A stretch of 64,000 bases of DNA from positions 186,001-250,000 of the forward strand of contig CP073694.1 of NCBI GenBank assembly GCA_018228705.1, written 5' to 3'. The translations under genes and the position numbers were made by a program. This DNA comes from Dysosmobacter sp. Marseille-Q4140. GTDB lineage: Bacteria > Bacillota > Clostridia > Oscillospirales > Oscillospiraceae. The notes below the pieces were generated by a model. That model was not told where the DNA came from, searched no databases, and saw only the letters and a list, made by a program, of their open reading frames with translations. Positions 24,349-33,057 of this stretch are shown here, piece by piece. Every line of letters starts with the position of its first letter. The first letter of the stretch is position 1.

Positions 24349-25161
24349 TCAATAAGTCCGATTAATAGCGTCACATAGGGATTTGGTTCTCGTCATAACC
24401 GTCTTTGCTCCGTTGACCACAAAATTAAAGTCAAAACCCATCGCGATGAAATCCACGCCCCTACCAATCCAATCCCGTACAAACTGCTCACTGTATGCAC
24501 CAGAAACACCAAAGGGCTTTCCACTCTTTCGAAGAATTTCCGCAATCTTGTCAAATTGCTCCTTCACCTCAGGATCCCCTGGTTTAAAACTGCGCTGCGC
24601 AGTATTCATGCTCATAGAGAAATCATTGGGTCCTACCACAAAAGCACTGACTCCCGGCAGAGCAGCGATCCGATCAAGATCCTTCACTACATCGATATGT
24701 TCAATCTGGAGAATCGTCCATACATGCCGGTCAGTATCCGCAACGTAAGACGCCTTGTCCCATTCCCCGTATCCGCAAGCCCGGCGTGTTCCCATTCCCC
24801 GAATTCCCAAGGGGGGGTAGTGAGTAGCTGCCACTGCAGATCGTGCATCCTGATAGCTGCAGATCATAGGGATGATGACTCCGTCAGCCCCCATATCCAA
24901 AATCCCCTTTATGAACGTATGGTCATTCCAGGGGACACGGACGATCCCAGCTGCACCAGCCGCCCGACAGGCCAGCAAATGAGTTTGGATATCCTTTTTA
25001 TCCAAAGCAGAGTGCTCTGCATCTATCCAGATGAAGTCAAACCCCTGATTGGCGATCATCTCCGTTACAAAAGGACTGTCAAAGCCCACATGAGATCCTA
25101 AAATCAGCCTCTTTTCCTCAATTTTCTTCTGAAGCTTTTGGATCTGATAGCGCTCATCCAT
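24349..25161 (-). CDS. HpcH/HpaI family aldolase (island copy 1)
   Basis: A 270-residue pyruvate-type class II aldolase. Recognisable features are FIWIDAEHSALDKKD (catalytic His), VRVPWND (substrate Arg), GADGVIIPMI, ILQIEHIDVVKDL (metal-binding Glu) and FVVGPNDFSMSMN (metal-binding Asp). It probably cleaves a 4-hydroxy-2-oxoacid to pyruvate or a related oxoacid plus an aldehyde. It overlaps the MBL gene by eight bases and lies ten bases before the RraA gene, in one operon. Clearly distinct in sequence from the island copy at 30.8 kb and the copy at 10 kb. Confidence 0.9.
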   Translation of the reverse strand: MDERYQIQKLQKKIEEKRLILGSHVGFDSPFVTEMIANQGFDFIWIDAEHSALDKKDIQTHLLACRAAGAAGIVRVPWNDHTFIKGILDMGADGVIIPMICSYQDARSAVAATHYPPLGIRGMGTRRACGYGEWDKASYVADTDRHVWTILQIEHIDVVKDLDRIAALPGVSAFVVGPNDFSMSMNTAQRSFKPGDPEVKEQFDKIAEILRKSGKPFGVSGAYSEQFVRDWIGRGVDFIAMGFDFNFVVNGAKTVMTRTKSLCDAINRTY

Positions 25162-25903
25162 TTACAACACCATAAACCTTCCTGTCCAGAACCTTCATAT
25201 CATGACCGGGCAGGATGAAATCCGCCATCTTTTTGACTTTTTCATGGCTTTGATACCACTCCAGCATATTGACGCAGATTCCGGCAGGACAGCCCTTTTC
25301 ATAGTTTTCGTACAGCGGATACGCATCGCTGGTGATCATATATTTGCCTTCCTCTGTATCTACCAAAACCCCCTGAAGGCCGCAGGTGTGGCCAGGCAGA
25401 GGCACCAGTCGGACACCAGGGCGCAGCAGTTCCTCTCCATCGATCACACAGAACCTTCTCAAGGCCGGGAACCAGCTGGGAGCAGCATCCTTGTCAGGTA
25501 CGGCAAAACAGTAGTTGGCGGCATCACAGGGCACCGGATTGACTGCATACTCCAGTTCTCGCTTTTGCACATACACAGGCACCCCGGGAAACAGCTCCAG
25601 ATTGTAGCTGTGGTCCCAATGCATATGAGTCAGCACCACAAAGTCTATATCAGAGGGTTTCACCCCCAAACGATGCAACTCATCCTGCAAATAAGTGGCT
25701 TGGAGCACAGGACGGTGTCCTCTGGTCTTAGCCAGCTCTGGATCAGGAGGACCACTGTCCACGATAAACGTGCATCCCTCGCCCTGGACCAAATAGGATA
25801 CCAGAGGGACTGTAATTTTCATGCCTGCGTCCGTACGGTAGGTAAAGATGGTCTTTTCAAAATTCTCAAATACGCCATGGAAAATTGGCTTAATAGTATA
25901 CAC
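25154..25903 (-). CDS. MBL-fold metallo-hydrolase (lactonase-like)
   Basis: A 249-residue metallo-beta-lactamase-fold hydrolase of the N-acyl homoserine lactonase-like group. The dinuclear metal motif HMHWDH is present (VVLTHMHWDHSYNLELFPG), followed by LVPLPGHTCGLQGVL (third His), TSDAYPLYENY (bridging Asp) and FILPGHDMKVL (fourth His). In a sugar-acid degradation operon it may open a lactone rather than quench quorum signals. That is an inference from context. It is co-directional with dctM (18-base gap) and overlaps the following aldolase gene. Confidence 0.87.
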   Translation of the reverse strand: MYTIKPIFHGVFENFEKTIFTYRTDAGMKITVPLVSYLVQGEGCTFIVDSGPPDPELAKTRGHRPVLQATYLQDELHRLGVKPSDIDFVVLTHMHWDHSYNLELFPGVPVYVQKRELEYAVNPVPCDAANYCFAVPDKDAAPSWFPALRRFCVIDGEELLRPGVRLVPLPGHTCGLQGVLVDTEEGKYMITSDAYPLYENYEKGCPAGICVNMLEWYQSHEKVKKMADFILPGHDMKVLDRKVYGVVNG

Positions 25904-25921
25904 AAAAGCACATCCTTTCTT

Positions 25922-27187
25922 TTATAACAGTGCAGTGGACAGTGCCGGAACAAAACTGATAATCAAAACATCTGCCACAAGGATGATCAGGAATTTTACA
26001 ACATCTCTCAGCATGTCCTCCAACTTGATTCCCGCAATCTGACTGGATAGAAAGAGGTTCACACCCACAGGCGGTGTGCAGAAACCAACCGCCAGATTCA
26101 CTACCATGATGATACCGAAATGTACAAGACTGATGTTGTAGGACTCCGCAATCGGTGCCAGCAGCGGAGCCAGAATGATGATAGCCGGCCCTGCATCAGA
26201 AAACATACCCACGAAGAACAAAAGCAGATTGACTACCAGCAGGAACGCCACCTTGTTGTGAACAAAGAGATCAAAGAACCCAGCCACAGCCTGAGCCACA
26301 TTCAAGCGGCCCATGATCCAAGCCAATAATCCAGCACAAGAAATCAGGAACAAAATGGTCGCTGTGGTTACGGCCGACTCCAGCATGATGCCCTTGATCT
26401 TTCGAATGTCCAGTTCCTTATAGACAAAGATGCCCACGATAAAGGCGTATCCAACAGCAATGGCCGCAGCTTCAGTTGGCGTAAACCAGCCGCTATAAAT
26501 GCCCCCCAGAATGATAATAGGCATGAAAATCGCCCAGATAGCATCTTTCAAAGCCAACAGCTTTTCCTTGCCGGTAGCCCGGGTGCTGTTTCCCACATAA
26601 CCTCGCCGTTTACAGGTAAAGTAGCAGAATATAATTAGGGATGCACCCATTAAAATACCGGGGAATAGACCAGCTTTAAACAAGTCCGCAATGGAAGTTT
26701 CCGTAGCCACAGCGTAAACTACCATGGGAATGCTGGGCGGAATGATAACTCCCATTTGACCAGAGCAGGCCTGTACAGAAGCGGCATAGCTCTTGTCGTA
26801 GCCCTTTTCCACCATAGCAGGGATCAAAATGACGCCCAGAGCTGTAATGGTGGCAGCACTAGATCCGGACACTGCCGCAAAGAACATAGATGTGATGATA
26901 ACTACGATGGCAAGACCACCGGTCAGGTGACCAACACATGCATCCGCCAGACGAATCAGGCGCTTAGAAATACCACCTGCCTGCATCAGTCCACCAGAGA
27001 GTACGAAAAACGGTACCGCCATCAGCGGGAAGGAGTCGATGGTGGTAAACATTCGCTGGGGTGCTACAATCAGCGGCAAGTCTGTCAAAAAGGCTAAGTA
27101 GCCCGTACTGGCCGCGCCAATGCTGGTGGCAATGGGCACCCCGATGAAGCAAAGAACCAGAAGAACAATGAAAACCAGTCCGGCCAT
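25922..27187 (-). CDS. dctM: TRAP transporter large permease (DctM)
   Basis: A 421-residue inner membrane protein with about 12 hydrophobic helices, the transport channel subunit of a tripartite ATP-independent periplasmic transporter. Typical features are FVLSGGLMQAGGISKRLI, VSGSSAATITALGVILIPAM near residue 110, QACSGQMGVIIPPSIPMVVY and the C-terminal NLAVGFCTPPVGVNLFL. TRAP systems import carboxylates and sugar acids with a sodium gradient. The start shares one base with the dctQ stop. In this genome the V-ATPase may itself help create the sodium gradient. Confidence 0.93.
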   Translation of the reverse strand: MAGLVFIVLLVLCFIGVPIATSIGAASTGYLAFLTDLPLIVAPQRMFTTIDSFPLMAVPFFVLSGGLMQAGGISKRLIRLADACVGHLTGGLAIVVIITSMFFAAVSGSSAATITALGVILIPAMVEKGYDKSYAASVQACSGQMGVIIPPSIPMVVYAVATETSIADLFKAGLFPGILMGASLIIFCYFTCKRRGYVGNSTRATGKEKLLALKDAIWAIFMPIIILGGIYSGWFTPTEAAAIAVGYAFIVGIFVYKELDIRKIKGIMLESAVTTATILFLISCAGLLAWIMGRLNVAQAVAGFFDLFVHNKVAFLLVVNLLLFFVGMFSDAGPAIIILAPLLAPIAESYNISLVHFGIIMVVNLAVGFCTPPVGVNLFLSSQIAGIKLEDMLRDVVKFLIILVADVLIISFVPALSTALL

Positions 27188-27696
27188 TACGCAGTCCCCT
27201 CCTTATCTTCCGGTGAAAAGCTTACAGGAATGTTGAAAATATGGAAGATCAGCAGATACAGGCAGTTGATCACCGCCAGAGCACTTCCCACCATCATCGC
27301 TGAATACGGTAATGACATGGGAATGCGCAGCGCAGGAGAAATCTGCGTATGTACGGTCTGCATAATTGCAATGCCCTGGTAAAAAACGGCAGAAAAAAAT
27401 GCGATCTGAATGAAAAGAGCAACGGCATAAAGGATTTTTCTCCCCAGTTCCGGAAGGCTCATCTGCAAAAATTTTACAGACATCAATTGGTCGTAGCGAC
27501 AGGCATAGGCCATTCCCAAAAAAGTAATGTAAATCATCAGAAACCGGGAAAATTCTTCCGACCAGGGGATGGACCCGTGGACCACGCGGCAGATTACCTG
27601 GGCAATAATTACAACCGTCATCGCAGCCATCATTAGGACCATCAGATAGCCTATAATCTGGTTCAAAATATGAATGATTTTGGTTAAGCTCTTCAT
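27187..27696 (-). CDS. dctQ: TRAP transporter small permease (DctQ)
   Basis: A 169-residue membrane protein with four predicted helices; the conserved element VHGSIPWSEEFSRFLMIYIT lies between helices 1 and 2. The third and fourth helices include LYAVALFIQIAFFSAVFYQG and MMVGSALAVINCLYLLIF. It stabilises the large permease. It lies between dctP, from which it is separated by a stem-loop, and dctM, which it overlaps by one base. Confidence 0.9.
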   Translation of the reverse strand: MKSLTKIIHILNQIIGYLMVLMMAAMTVVIIAQVICRVVHGSIPWSEEFSRFLMIYITFLGMAYACRYDQLMSVKFLQMSLPELGRKILYAVALFIQIAFFSAVFYQGIAIMQTVHTQISPALRIPMSLPYSAMMVGSALAVINCLYLLIFHIFNIPVSFSPEDKEGTA

Positions 27697-27713
27697 TTTG
27701 AACTCCTTTTTTT

Positions 27714-27756
27714 AAATAGGCATATGACCAATAAGTATATGATCATATGCCTATTT
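27714..27756 (-). promoter_or_regulatory. Intercistronic stem-loop between dctP and dctQ
   Basis: AAATAGGCATATGA and its exact complement, 14 pairs with a 15-base loop. On the transcribed strand it is not followed by a T-tract. It therefore looks like an mRNA-stabilising or partial-attenuation element that would keep the binding protein more abundant than the permeases. Confidence 0.6.
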
Positions 27757-27765
27757 TTGTCTCCT

Positions 27766-28797
27766 TTACTTCACGGCACTGATCTCAGCCAGAATTTCTG
27801 CATATTCAGGGTGATTGTCATACACCACCTGAGTAGCCTCACGGAACTCCTCCATGTCAGTATAGACCACTTCCATCCCATGGATATTAGCCGCCTCATC
27901 CGCCAGCTTTTCATCCATGGACAGGCAGAACTCTGTCTGATACGCAGTTGCCTGTTCAGCGCAGCTGAGCATGATCTCCTGCTGCTCAGGAGTCAGTGCC
28001 TCAAACTTTGCCTTGTTCATAGCCACAACAGAGGGAGAGTAGAAATGGTTGGTCATGGACAAGTAATCCTGAACCTCATAGAACTTACTGGGAATAATAT
28101 AGGTGAGAGGACTTTCCATGGCATCTACAATCCCCTGCTGAAGCGCGGTATACAGCTCGCTGCCGTTCATCGGAGTGGGGTCCGCACCCAGCGCAGCAAA
28201 GGTCTCCATGTGGATCTGGTTCTCCATCGTACGGACCTTCATTCCTTCCAGATCAGAAGGATGCTCCACAGGACGCACAGAATTCACTAACTGACGGAAG
28301 CCGTTGATGGCCCAGTCCAGCATAACCACACCGGCCTTTTCCTCAATGCTTGCGCTGAGTCGGTCGCCGATCTCTCCATCAAAAACCTTGGTCACATGGT
28401 CGTAATCTCGGAACAGGAAGGGGAAGTCAAAGGCCAGAACATCCGGAACGAAGTTTCCGACAGGTCCGTTGGCAATGATGCACATATCGACCGTTCCCAA
28501 CTGTACACCCTCAAACAAATCGCGTTCACCGCCAAGTTCGCTGGCATAGTGGTTTTCAATTACAATCTGTCCGTCCGTGGCTTCGCTGACAAGTCTTTTG
28601 AACTCCTCGCACCACTGATATAGCTGATTATCCTCACTAACCGGGGCTGCATTTCCCATTACAAAGGTAATGGTCTCCGCGGAGCCGCTCTCATCCGTTG
28701 CTGTGGTCGTTTCTCCTGTTGTACTTCCGCCGCCGCAGCCGGCCAGCATCGCCAGCATCATCGTGCTCGCCAAAAGGACCGCCAACTTCTTTTTCAT
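27766..28797 (-). CDS. dctP: TRAP transporter solute-binding lipoprotein (DctP)
   Basis: A 343-residue extracytoplasmic binding protein. The signal peptide MKKKLAVLLASTMMLAMLAG ends in a lipobox before C21, and a Ser/Thr-rich linker follows. DctP hallmarks include LGGERDLFEGVQLGTVDMCI, FPFLFRDYDHVTKV, the ligand-binding LEGMKVRTMENQIHMETFAA with the conserved arginine that binds a carboxylate, and LGADPTPMNGSELYTALQQG. It probably determines the substrate taken up by this island. Phylogenetic placement of this protein would be the most direct way to predict the ligand. Confidence 0.93.
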   Translation of the reverse strand: MKKKLAVLLASTMMLAMLAGCGGGSTTGETTTATDESGSAETITFVMGNAAPVSEDNQLYQWCEEFKRLVSEATDGQIVIENHYASELGGERDLFEGVQLGTVDMCIIANGPVGNFVPDVLAFDFPFLFRDYDHVTKVFDGEIGDRLSASIEEKAGVVMLDWAINGFRQLVNSVRPVEHPSDLEGMKVRTMENQIHMETFAALGADPTPMNGSELYTALQQGIVDAMESPLTYIIPSKFYEVQDYLSMTNHFYSPSVVAMNKAKFEALTPEQQEIMLSCAEQATAYQTEFCLSMDEKLADEAANIHGMEVVYTDMEEFREATQVVYDNHPEYAEILAEISAVK

Positions 28798-28850
28798 TTT
28801 CTTTTCCTCCCGTTTTTTATGTTTCTATCACCAAAGCAACCGTTTCTTGG

Positions 28851-29807
28851 TTACTCCGGAATAACCACCGGCCAAGTGGGACGTTTGCCGGAAAAGACCT
28901 CGTCGATTCCTTGGGCCGCATGGAGCCCCATACGGTCTGTGGTCTCCTGGGTCAGGGCAGCATTGTGGGGGGTTAAAGTCACATTTGGTAGAGTAAACAG
29001 AGGATTATTCGGATCGAAGGGCTCCGCAGCAAATACATCCAAGCCTGCTCCGGCAATCTCTCCATTTTTGCAGGCGTTATAGAGATCTCTCTCGTTGACC
29101 AGAGATCCTCTAGCTGCGTTGATGAAATATGCCGTAGGTTTCATCAGGGCGATCAAGTTCTTGTTGAAGAAGCCTGTATTGTCAGCCGTTGCAGGCAAAT
29201 GCAGACTAACAAAGTCAGCTTCTCGAATCACTTCCTCCATACTGGCGCAGCAGGTGACAAAATCAGGTGCCTGCTCTTTTTTCACATAAGGATCATAACC
29301 CAAAACCTTCATATCAAATCCGTAGTGGCACTTCTTTGCTACCTGCATTCCAATCTTCCCCAGTCCGATGACCCCAACCGTCTTGCCCTCCAGATCCATT
29401 CCTTTGATCTGGTTTCGGACTTCGTAGTTGCCGGAGCGGACCGCTGCATCAAAAAACACCAGTCTTTTGGCACAAGCCAGAATCAGCAGCACTGTATGCT
29501 CTGCCACAGCTACCGTGTTGGAGATAGGGCCGTTGGTAACCCATACCTTACAATCCCGGGCTGCATTAAGGTCGATTTTGTCAAGCCCAACTCCATGTTT
29601 GGCAATTACCCGCAGATTAGGAGCACTTTCAATAACTCGGCGGGTGATGTATTCGTTGCGAGCAAGAAGGGCATCACAGTCCTGAAGATCCTTAATTAAT
29701 GAGTCCTCGTCGATTCCTCGTCCCAGCTTGATTTCAAACCCGCGGCTACGCAGATACTCCTTACCCGGCTCCGAAATGTCCGTAGGGATCAATACTTTTT
29801 TGCCCAT
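28851..29807 (-). CDS. D-isomer-specific 2-hydroxyacid dehydrogenase (copy 1)
   Basis: A 318-residue NAD(P)-dependent dehydrogenase of the phosphoglycerate dehydrogenase/hydroxyacid type. The nucleotide site is TVGVIGLGKIGMQVAKK. The catalytic triad is Arg in FINAARGSLVNERDL, Glu in GLDVFAAEPFDP and His in LTPHNAALTQET. It would interconvert a D-2-hydroxyacid and its 2-oxoacid. The next upstream gene is a paralogue (same motifs, diverged sequence), pointing to two successive or stereo-distinct oxidation steps or to a heteromer. It is followed after 53 bases by dctP. Confidence 0.9.
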   Translation of the reverse strand: MGKKVLIPTDISEPGKEYLRSRGFEIKLGRGIDEDSLIKDLQDCDALLARNEYITRRVIESAPNLRVIAKHGVGLDKIDLNAARDCKVWVTNGPISNTVAVAEHTVLLILACAKRLVFFDAAVRSGNYEVRNQIKGMDLEGKTVGVIGLGKIGMQVAKKCHYGFDMKVLGYDPYVKKEQAPDFVTCCASMEEVIREADFVSLHLPATADNTGFFNKNLIALMKPTAYFINAARGSLVNERDLYNACKNGEIAGAGLDVFAAEPFDPNNPLFTLPNVTLTPHNAALTQETTDRMGLHAAQGIDEVFSGKRPTWPVVIPE

Positions 29808-29836
29808 AAGGCCCGTCCTTTCCCTGCGTGAGCAGA

Positions 29837-30778
29837 TTATAAAACATCGTTACACAAATATTGCGGAGTATTTCCTTCCAAACAATCAATGATTCCCTGA
29901 GCACTGTCCATAGCCATGGCCAGCATCGCTCCGTCTGAGAGCGCCGCATTATGGGGAGAGACGATTACATTGTCCATAGAAAACAGCGGATTATCCGCCG
30001 CAGGAGGCTCCTTCTCAAACACGTCCAAGCCAGCACCGGCAATTTCTCCGGATTGCAGAGCCTCGATCAAGGCCTCTTCGTCCACCACGGCTCCTCGGGC
30101 AGCATTAATAAAATACGCAGAAGGTTTCATCAGTCCGAACTCCCGTTTTCCAACCAAATGGTATGTGGCCGGGGTCAGAGACGTGTGCACCACTACAAAA
30201 TCCGCTGTCTGATATACCTCCTGATCTGACAGCATCCGCACACCGAAGGGGTCTGCTTCTTCCTGCCCTACAAAGGGATCGCAGGCGACTACATTCATCT
30301 CAAAGCCGGATAGTTTTTTTACTACCAAGCGAGATATTTTCCCAAACCCAATAATTCCCAGAGTACTTCCCTTGAGCTCTGTAGTTTGGTACTGATTGCG
30401 TCGGAAAAACTGTCCTGCTCTCGTTAGCTTGTCCATGCGGACCGTCCGTTTGCTCAACGCAAGAATCAGCATAACAATATGCTCAGCAACCGCGTTCATA
30501 TTGGCAAATGGTGCATTCACCACTGCAATCCCGCGGGCGGTTGCGGCTTCTACATCTATGGAATCCAGCCCCATCCCATGTTTGGCGATTACCTTCAGCT
30601 GCGGATTTTTCTCCATATCAGAAGCTGTTACATGTGCGGATCGAACAAGCACCCCCTCACACCCCAGCAGCTGCTCAGAAACATGCTCCACACCGCTTCC
30701 TTGTATTACCTCAAAGTGCTTTTCCAGCAGCTTCACTGCATCCGGATGGATTTTTTCCGTGAGCAAAACTCGTTTCAT
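29837..30778 (-). CDS. D-isomer-specific 2-hydroxyacid dehydrogenase (copy 2)
   Basis: A 313-residue paralogue of the preceding enzyme, with the nucleotide motif TLGIIGFGKISRLVVKK (the second glycine of GxGxxG is kept but the third is replaced by Ser). The catalytic Arg is in INAARGAVVDEEAL, Glu in GLDVFEKEPPAADN and His in VSPHNAALSDGA. Start ATG 30776-30778 with GGAGGG four bases upstream; an ATG twelve bases earlier is possible but has no ribosome site. The altered glycine motif may shift cofactor binding. It lies 29 bases before copy 1 in the operon. Confidence 0.88.
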   Translation of the reverse strand: MKRVLLTEKIHPDAVKLLEKHFEVIQGSGVEHVSEQLLGCEGVLVRSAHVTASDMEKNPQLKVIAKHGMGLDSIDVEAATARGIAVVNAPFANMNAVAEHIVMLILALSKRTVRMDKLTRAGQFFRRNQYQTTELKGSTLGIIGFGKISRLVVKKLSGFEMNVVACDPFVGQEEADPFGVRMLSDQEVYQTADFVVVHTSLTPATYHLVGKREFGLMKPSAYFINAARGAVVDEEALIEALQSGEIAGAGLDVFEKEPPAADNPLFSMDNVIVSPHNAALSDGAMLAMAMDSAQGIIDCLEGNTPQYLCNDVL

Positions 30779-30846
30779 AGCTCCCTCCATTTCCCTATTG
30801 AACTCGTCTCAATATCCACAGGGAGGCAATTTGATTTGAGAACTCG

Positions 30847-31641
30847 TCAGCGATTCGGATAAGTTCTGCGGAAATCCTCCACGTTCTTTCTGGCAGCGTT
30901 TCCTAGTGTCCCGCCATCTGCAAATGCGATTACAAGGCCATAGCCTCTGTCAAACTTTTCCTTTGCCTCCTCCATTCCCTTGGCAACGGAAGCCAGGAAT
31001 TTTCCAGAACCGATCACCGCCTCTTCTACCTTTCGGATAGCAGCCTGAACCTCCGAGCAGCCCGGGTCACAGAAATGTCCCATGGAAGTAGCCAGGTCCA
31101 TAGGACCAATAAATACGCCGTCAAGTCCTTCAACCTTTACAATCTCATCAATCTGATCCACCGCCTCCATGGTCTCTACTGCGGTCATCACCAGGATCTC
31201 CTCATTGGCGCGACGCATGTAGTTCATGCTGTCCATCCCAAAGCCAGGAGCGCGAGGGCTGGGCGCAACGCCCCGAACACCCTCCAGAGGGTACTTACAG
31301 TAGGATACAGCTGCCGCAACCTCCTCCGGCGTGTTCACATAAGGCACTAGAATACCGTAGGCACCGGCATCCAATACGCGCTTTATGACCACCATATCGT
31401 TCCAAGGCACCCGTACCAGGGGTATAGATGAGAACCGCCCCATGGCCCGCAACTGGTCAATCAGGCTCAAAATATTGTTCGGGCCGTGTTCCATGTCTAC
31501 CACCAGCGCATCCAGCTCCGCTTTTGCAAAGATCTCCGCAGCGTAGGGACTTGCCATTTGCAACCAGGCAGCCAAGACTTTCTTGTTTTCCTTTAGCATT
31601 TGTTTAACAGGATTCTTCAGTTCTTCTCCTAAACGCAGCAT
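30847..31641 (-). CDS. HpcH/HpaI family aldolase (island copy 2)
   Basis: A 264-residue class II aldolase. DALVVDMEHGPNN carries the catalytic histidine, and VRVPWNDMVVIKRVLDAGAY the substrate arginine. The metal-binding Glu is in MTAVETMEAVDQI and the Asp in GVFIGPMDLATSMG. The start is ATG 31639-31641 with AAGGAG seven bases upstream; an open frame continues upstream without a good start. Two distinct aldolases of this family in one operon suggest that either two cleavage steps or two stereoisomers are handled. Confidence 0.9.
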   Translation of the reverse strand: MLRLGEELKNPVKQMLKENKKVLAAWLQMASPYAAEIFAKAELDALVVDMEHGPNNILSLIDQLRAMGRFSSIPLVRVPWNDMVVIKRVLDAGAYGILVPYVNTPEEVAAAVSYCKYPLEGVRGVAPSPRAPGFGMDSMNYMRRANEEILVMTAVETMEAVDQIDEIVKVEGLDGVFIGPMDLATSMGHFCDPGCSEVQAAIRKVEEAVIGSGKFLASVAKGMEEAKEKFDRGYGLVIAFADGGTLGNAARKNVEDFRRTYPNR

Positions 31642-31690
31642 GGTATTCTCCTTTGCTATCTTTATTCCCTGTCCTTTACGGCGAACTTTC

Positions 31691-32740
31691 TCATAGCCGC
31701 ACAGACAGGCCGTACTGTTCTCCAAGGTCCGCTAACTGGCGGTACACAGCTTCCGGCAGAGGAATTCCGTGTTCTCGGCGATCCGCAGCGCAGGCAGCCT
31801 CTATTTCTCCTGGAAAAACGAGTGGAATCCCTGAAACGGTTGGAATACTTCTGATGTAGTCCCGATACTCTTTCATTCTGGATTGAATCTCTTCCCGGCT
31901 TAGCAGCCGCTTTACATCCGCTGCCAAAAACATATGGCAGGTACGGCTGGGTTCCGTTGGGTCTTTGAACATATTCCTGATGTGATTTTGGAATGCTCCG
32001 CCTGTCATGACGCCGCACAGCAAATCGATGGCATACGCAATCCCCAAGCCCTTGAAGCCTCCCGCAGGAAGGAGATATCCGTCAAAGCCCTTTTGGGGAT
32101 CATCTGTGGGCATCCCCTCTCTATCAGAAGCCCATCCAAGAGGAATCTTCTCTCCCTTTGCTATGGCCATCTTCAGTTTTCCTCCGGCCACTACGGAAAG
32201 CGCCATATCCAGCATAAAGGGAAATTCACAATATGTAGGAATCCCCACCGCAAAAGGATTGTTTCCCACTACATTCCCAATAGCACCAGGGGCAGCTACA
32301 TTGGGTTTGACATTAGTAGTCGAAAAACCAATCATACCTGCATCCACAGCCATCTGCGCATAAAGAGCAGCTGCTCCAAAGTGATTACTGTTGCGGACCA
32401 AAGTCATCCCCACTCCAGTTTCCTTTGCTATTTGGATTGCCAAAGACATTCCCTCACGCCCAGCAATGTAACCAGAAGCCCCATCTGCATCCAGCACTCG
32501 CAGGGCCCCATCTTTCTGAATGCACCGCATCTGGGGATGAAGATTGATCGCCCCATTCAAAATCCGAGTAAGGTAAGCCTCTGTGCGCATCACTCCGTGG
32601 GAATCCACGCCCCGTAAACTGGCAGTCACAAGTCCGTAGGCGTGGTACTCTGCATCCGCCTGCGTCATACCGGCCTTTTCATATAATTCTGCAATTAATT
32701 TATATAAATTGTCCCAGGAAACTGAAATAGTTGTTGCCAC
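31691..32740 (-). CDS. Ldh-family oxidoreductase (malate/L-lactate/ureidoglycolate dehydrogenase type)
   Basis: A 349-residue NAD(P)-dependent dehydrogenase of the LDH2/MDG2 fold, unrelated to classical LDH. Characteristic stretches are LVTASLRGVDSHGVMR with the catalytic His, TLVRNSNHFGAAALYA, FSTTNVKPNVAAPGA, NPFAVGIP, and the C-terminal LPAGGFKGLGIAYAIDLLCG. Members oxidise 2-hydroxyacids such as L-sulfolactate, malate, ureidoglycolate or 2,3-diketogulonate. The preferred start is GTG at 32738-32740, about eleven bases from GAGGAG; a GTG at 32752 is the alternative. It is the first gene of the operon, divergent from the AraC regulator. Confidence 0.88.
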   Translation of the reverse strand: MATTISVSWDNLYKLIAELYEKAGMTQADAEYHAYGLVTASLRGVDSHGVMRTEAYLTRILNGAINLHPQMRCIQKDGALRVLDADGASGYIAGREGMSLAIQIAKETGVGMTLVRNSNHFGAAALYAQMAVDAGMIGFSTTNVKPNVAAPGAIGNVVGNNPFAVGIPTYCEFPFMLDMALSVVAGGKLKMAIAKGEKIPLGWASDREGMPTDDPQKGFDGYLLPAGGFKGLGIAYAIDLLCGVMTGGAFQNHIRNMFKDPTEPSRTCHMFLAADVKRLLSREEIQSRMKEYRDYIRSIPTVSGIPLVFPGEIEAACAADRREHGIPLPEAVYRQLADLGEQYGLSVRL

Positions 32741-33057
32741 GCTGCATCTCACTCCTCTGTATTTAAAAGATTTTCTTTATGAGAATTTTATACAAATATT
32801 AAGTTGTTTGTGGAAACATTTGATTATTTTGGTTTTTTGTAGTAAATGTAAAAATAATCTCAATAAAATTCTTTATATTTTATCTATTTTCCCCTTTTCG
32901 CTTTCATGATATCACCAAATATACCTGTATGTCTTTAGCCTTCATTTTCCTGAATTTGTCTTATATTAATATTTGAGGTTAATATACTTGAAAATTAATT
33001 AATTCTGTGCAAAACTAATTAACAATCTTTCTTAGACGTCTGCGGGAGGGATTTTAT
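32741..33057. promoter_or_regulatory. AT-rich divergent control region of the island
   Basis: About 317 very AT-rich bases between the Ldh gene (minus) and the AraC gene (plus); no gene. It holds two inverted copies of a ten-base motif, AGAATTTTAT at 32782-32791 and its complement at 32863-32872, 81 bases apart. These could be AraC-type half-sites allowing looping. Several TATAAT-like boxes occur but no promoter could be fixed with confidence because of the high AT content. Confidence 0.5.

Noticed and set aside
25154..25903. Quorum-quenching AHL lactonase
   Set aside because: The fold and metal motif fit, but the operon context is sugar/hydroxy-acid metabolism, so a metabolic lactonase or hydrolase is favoured.
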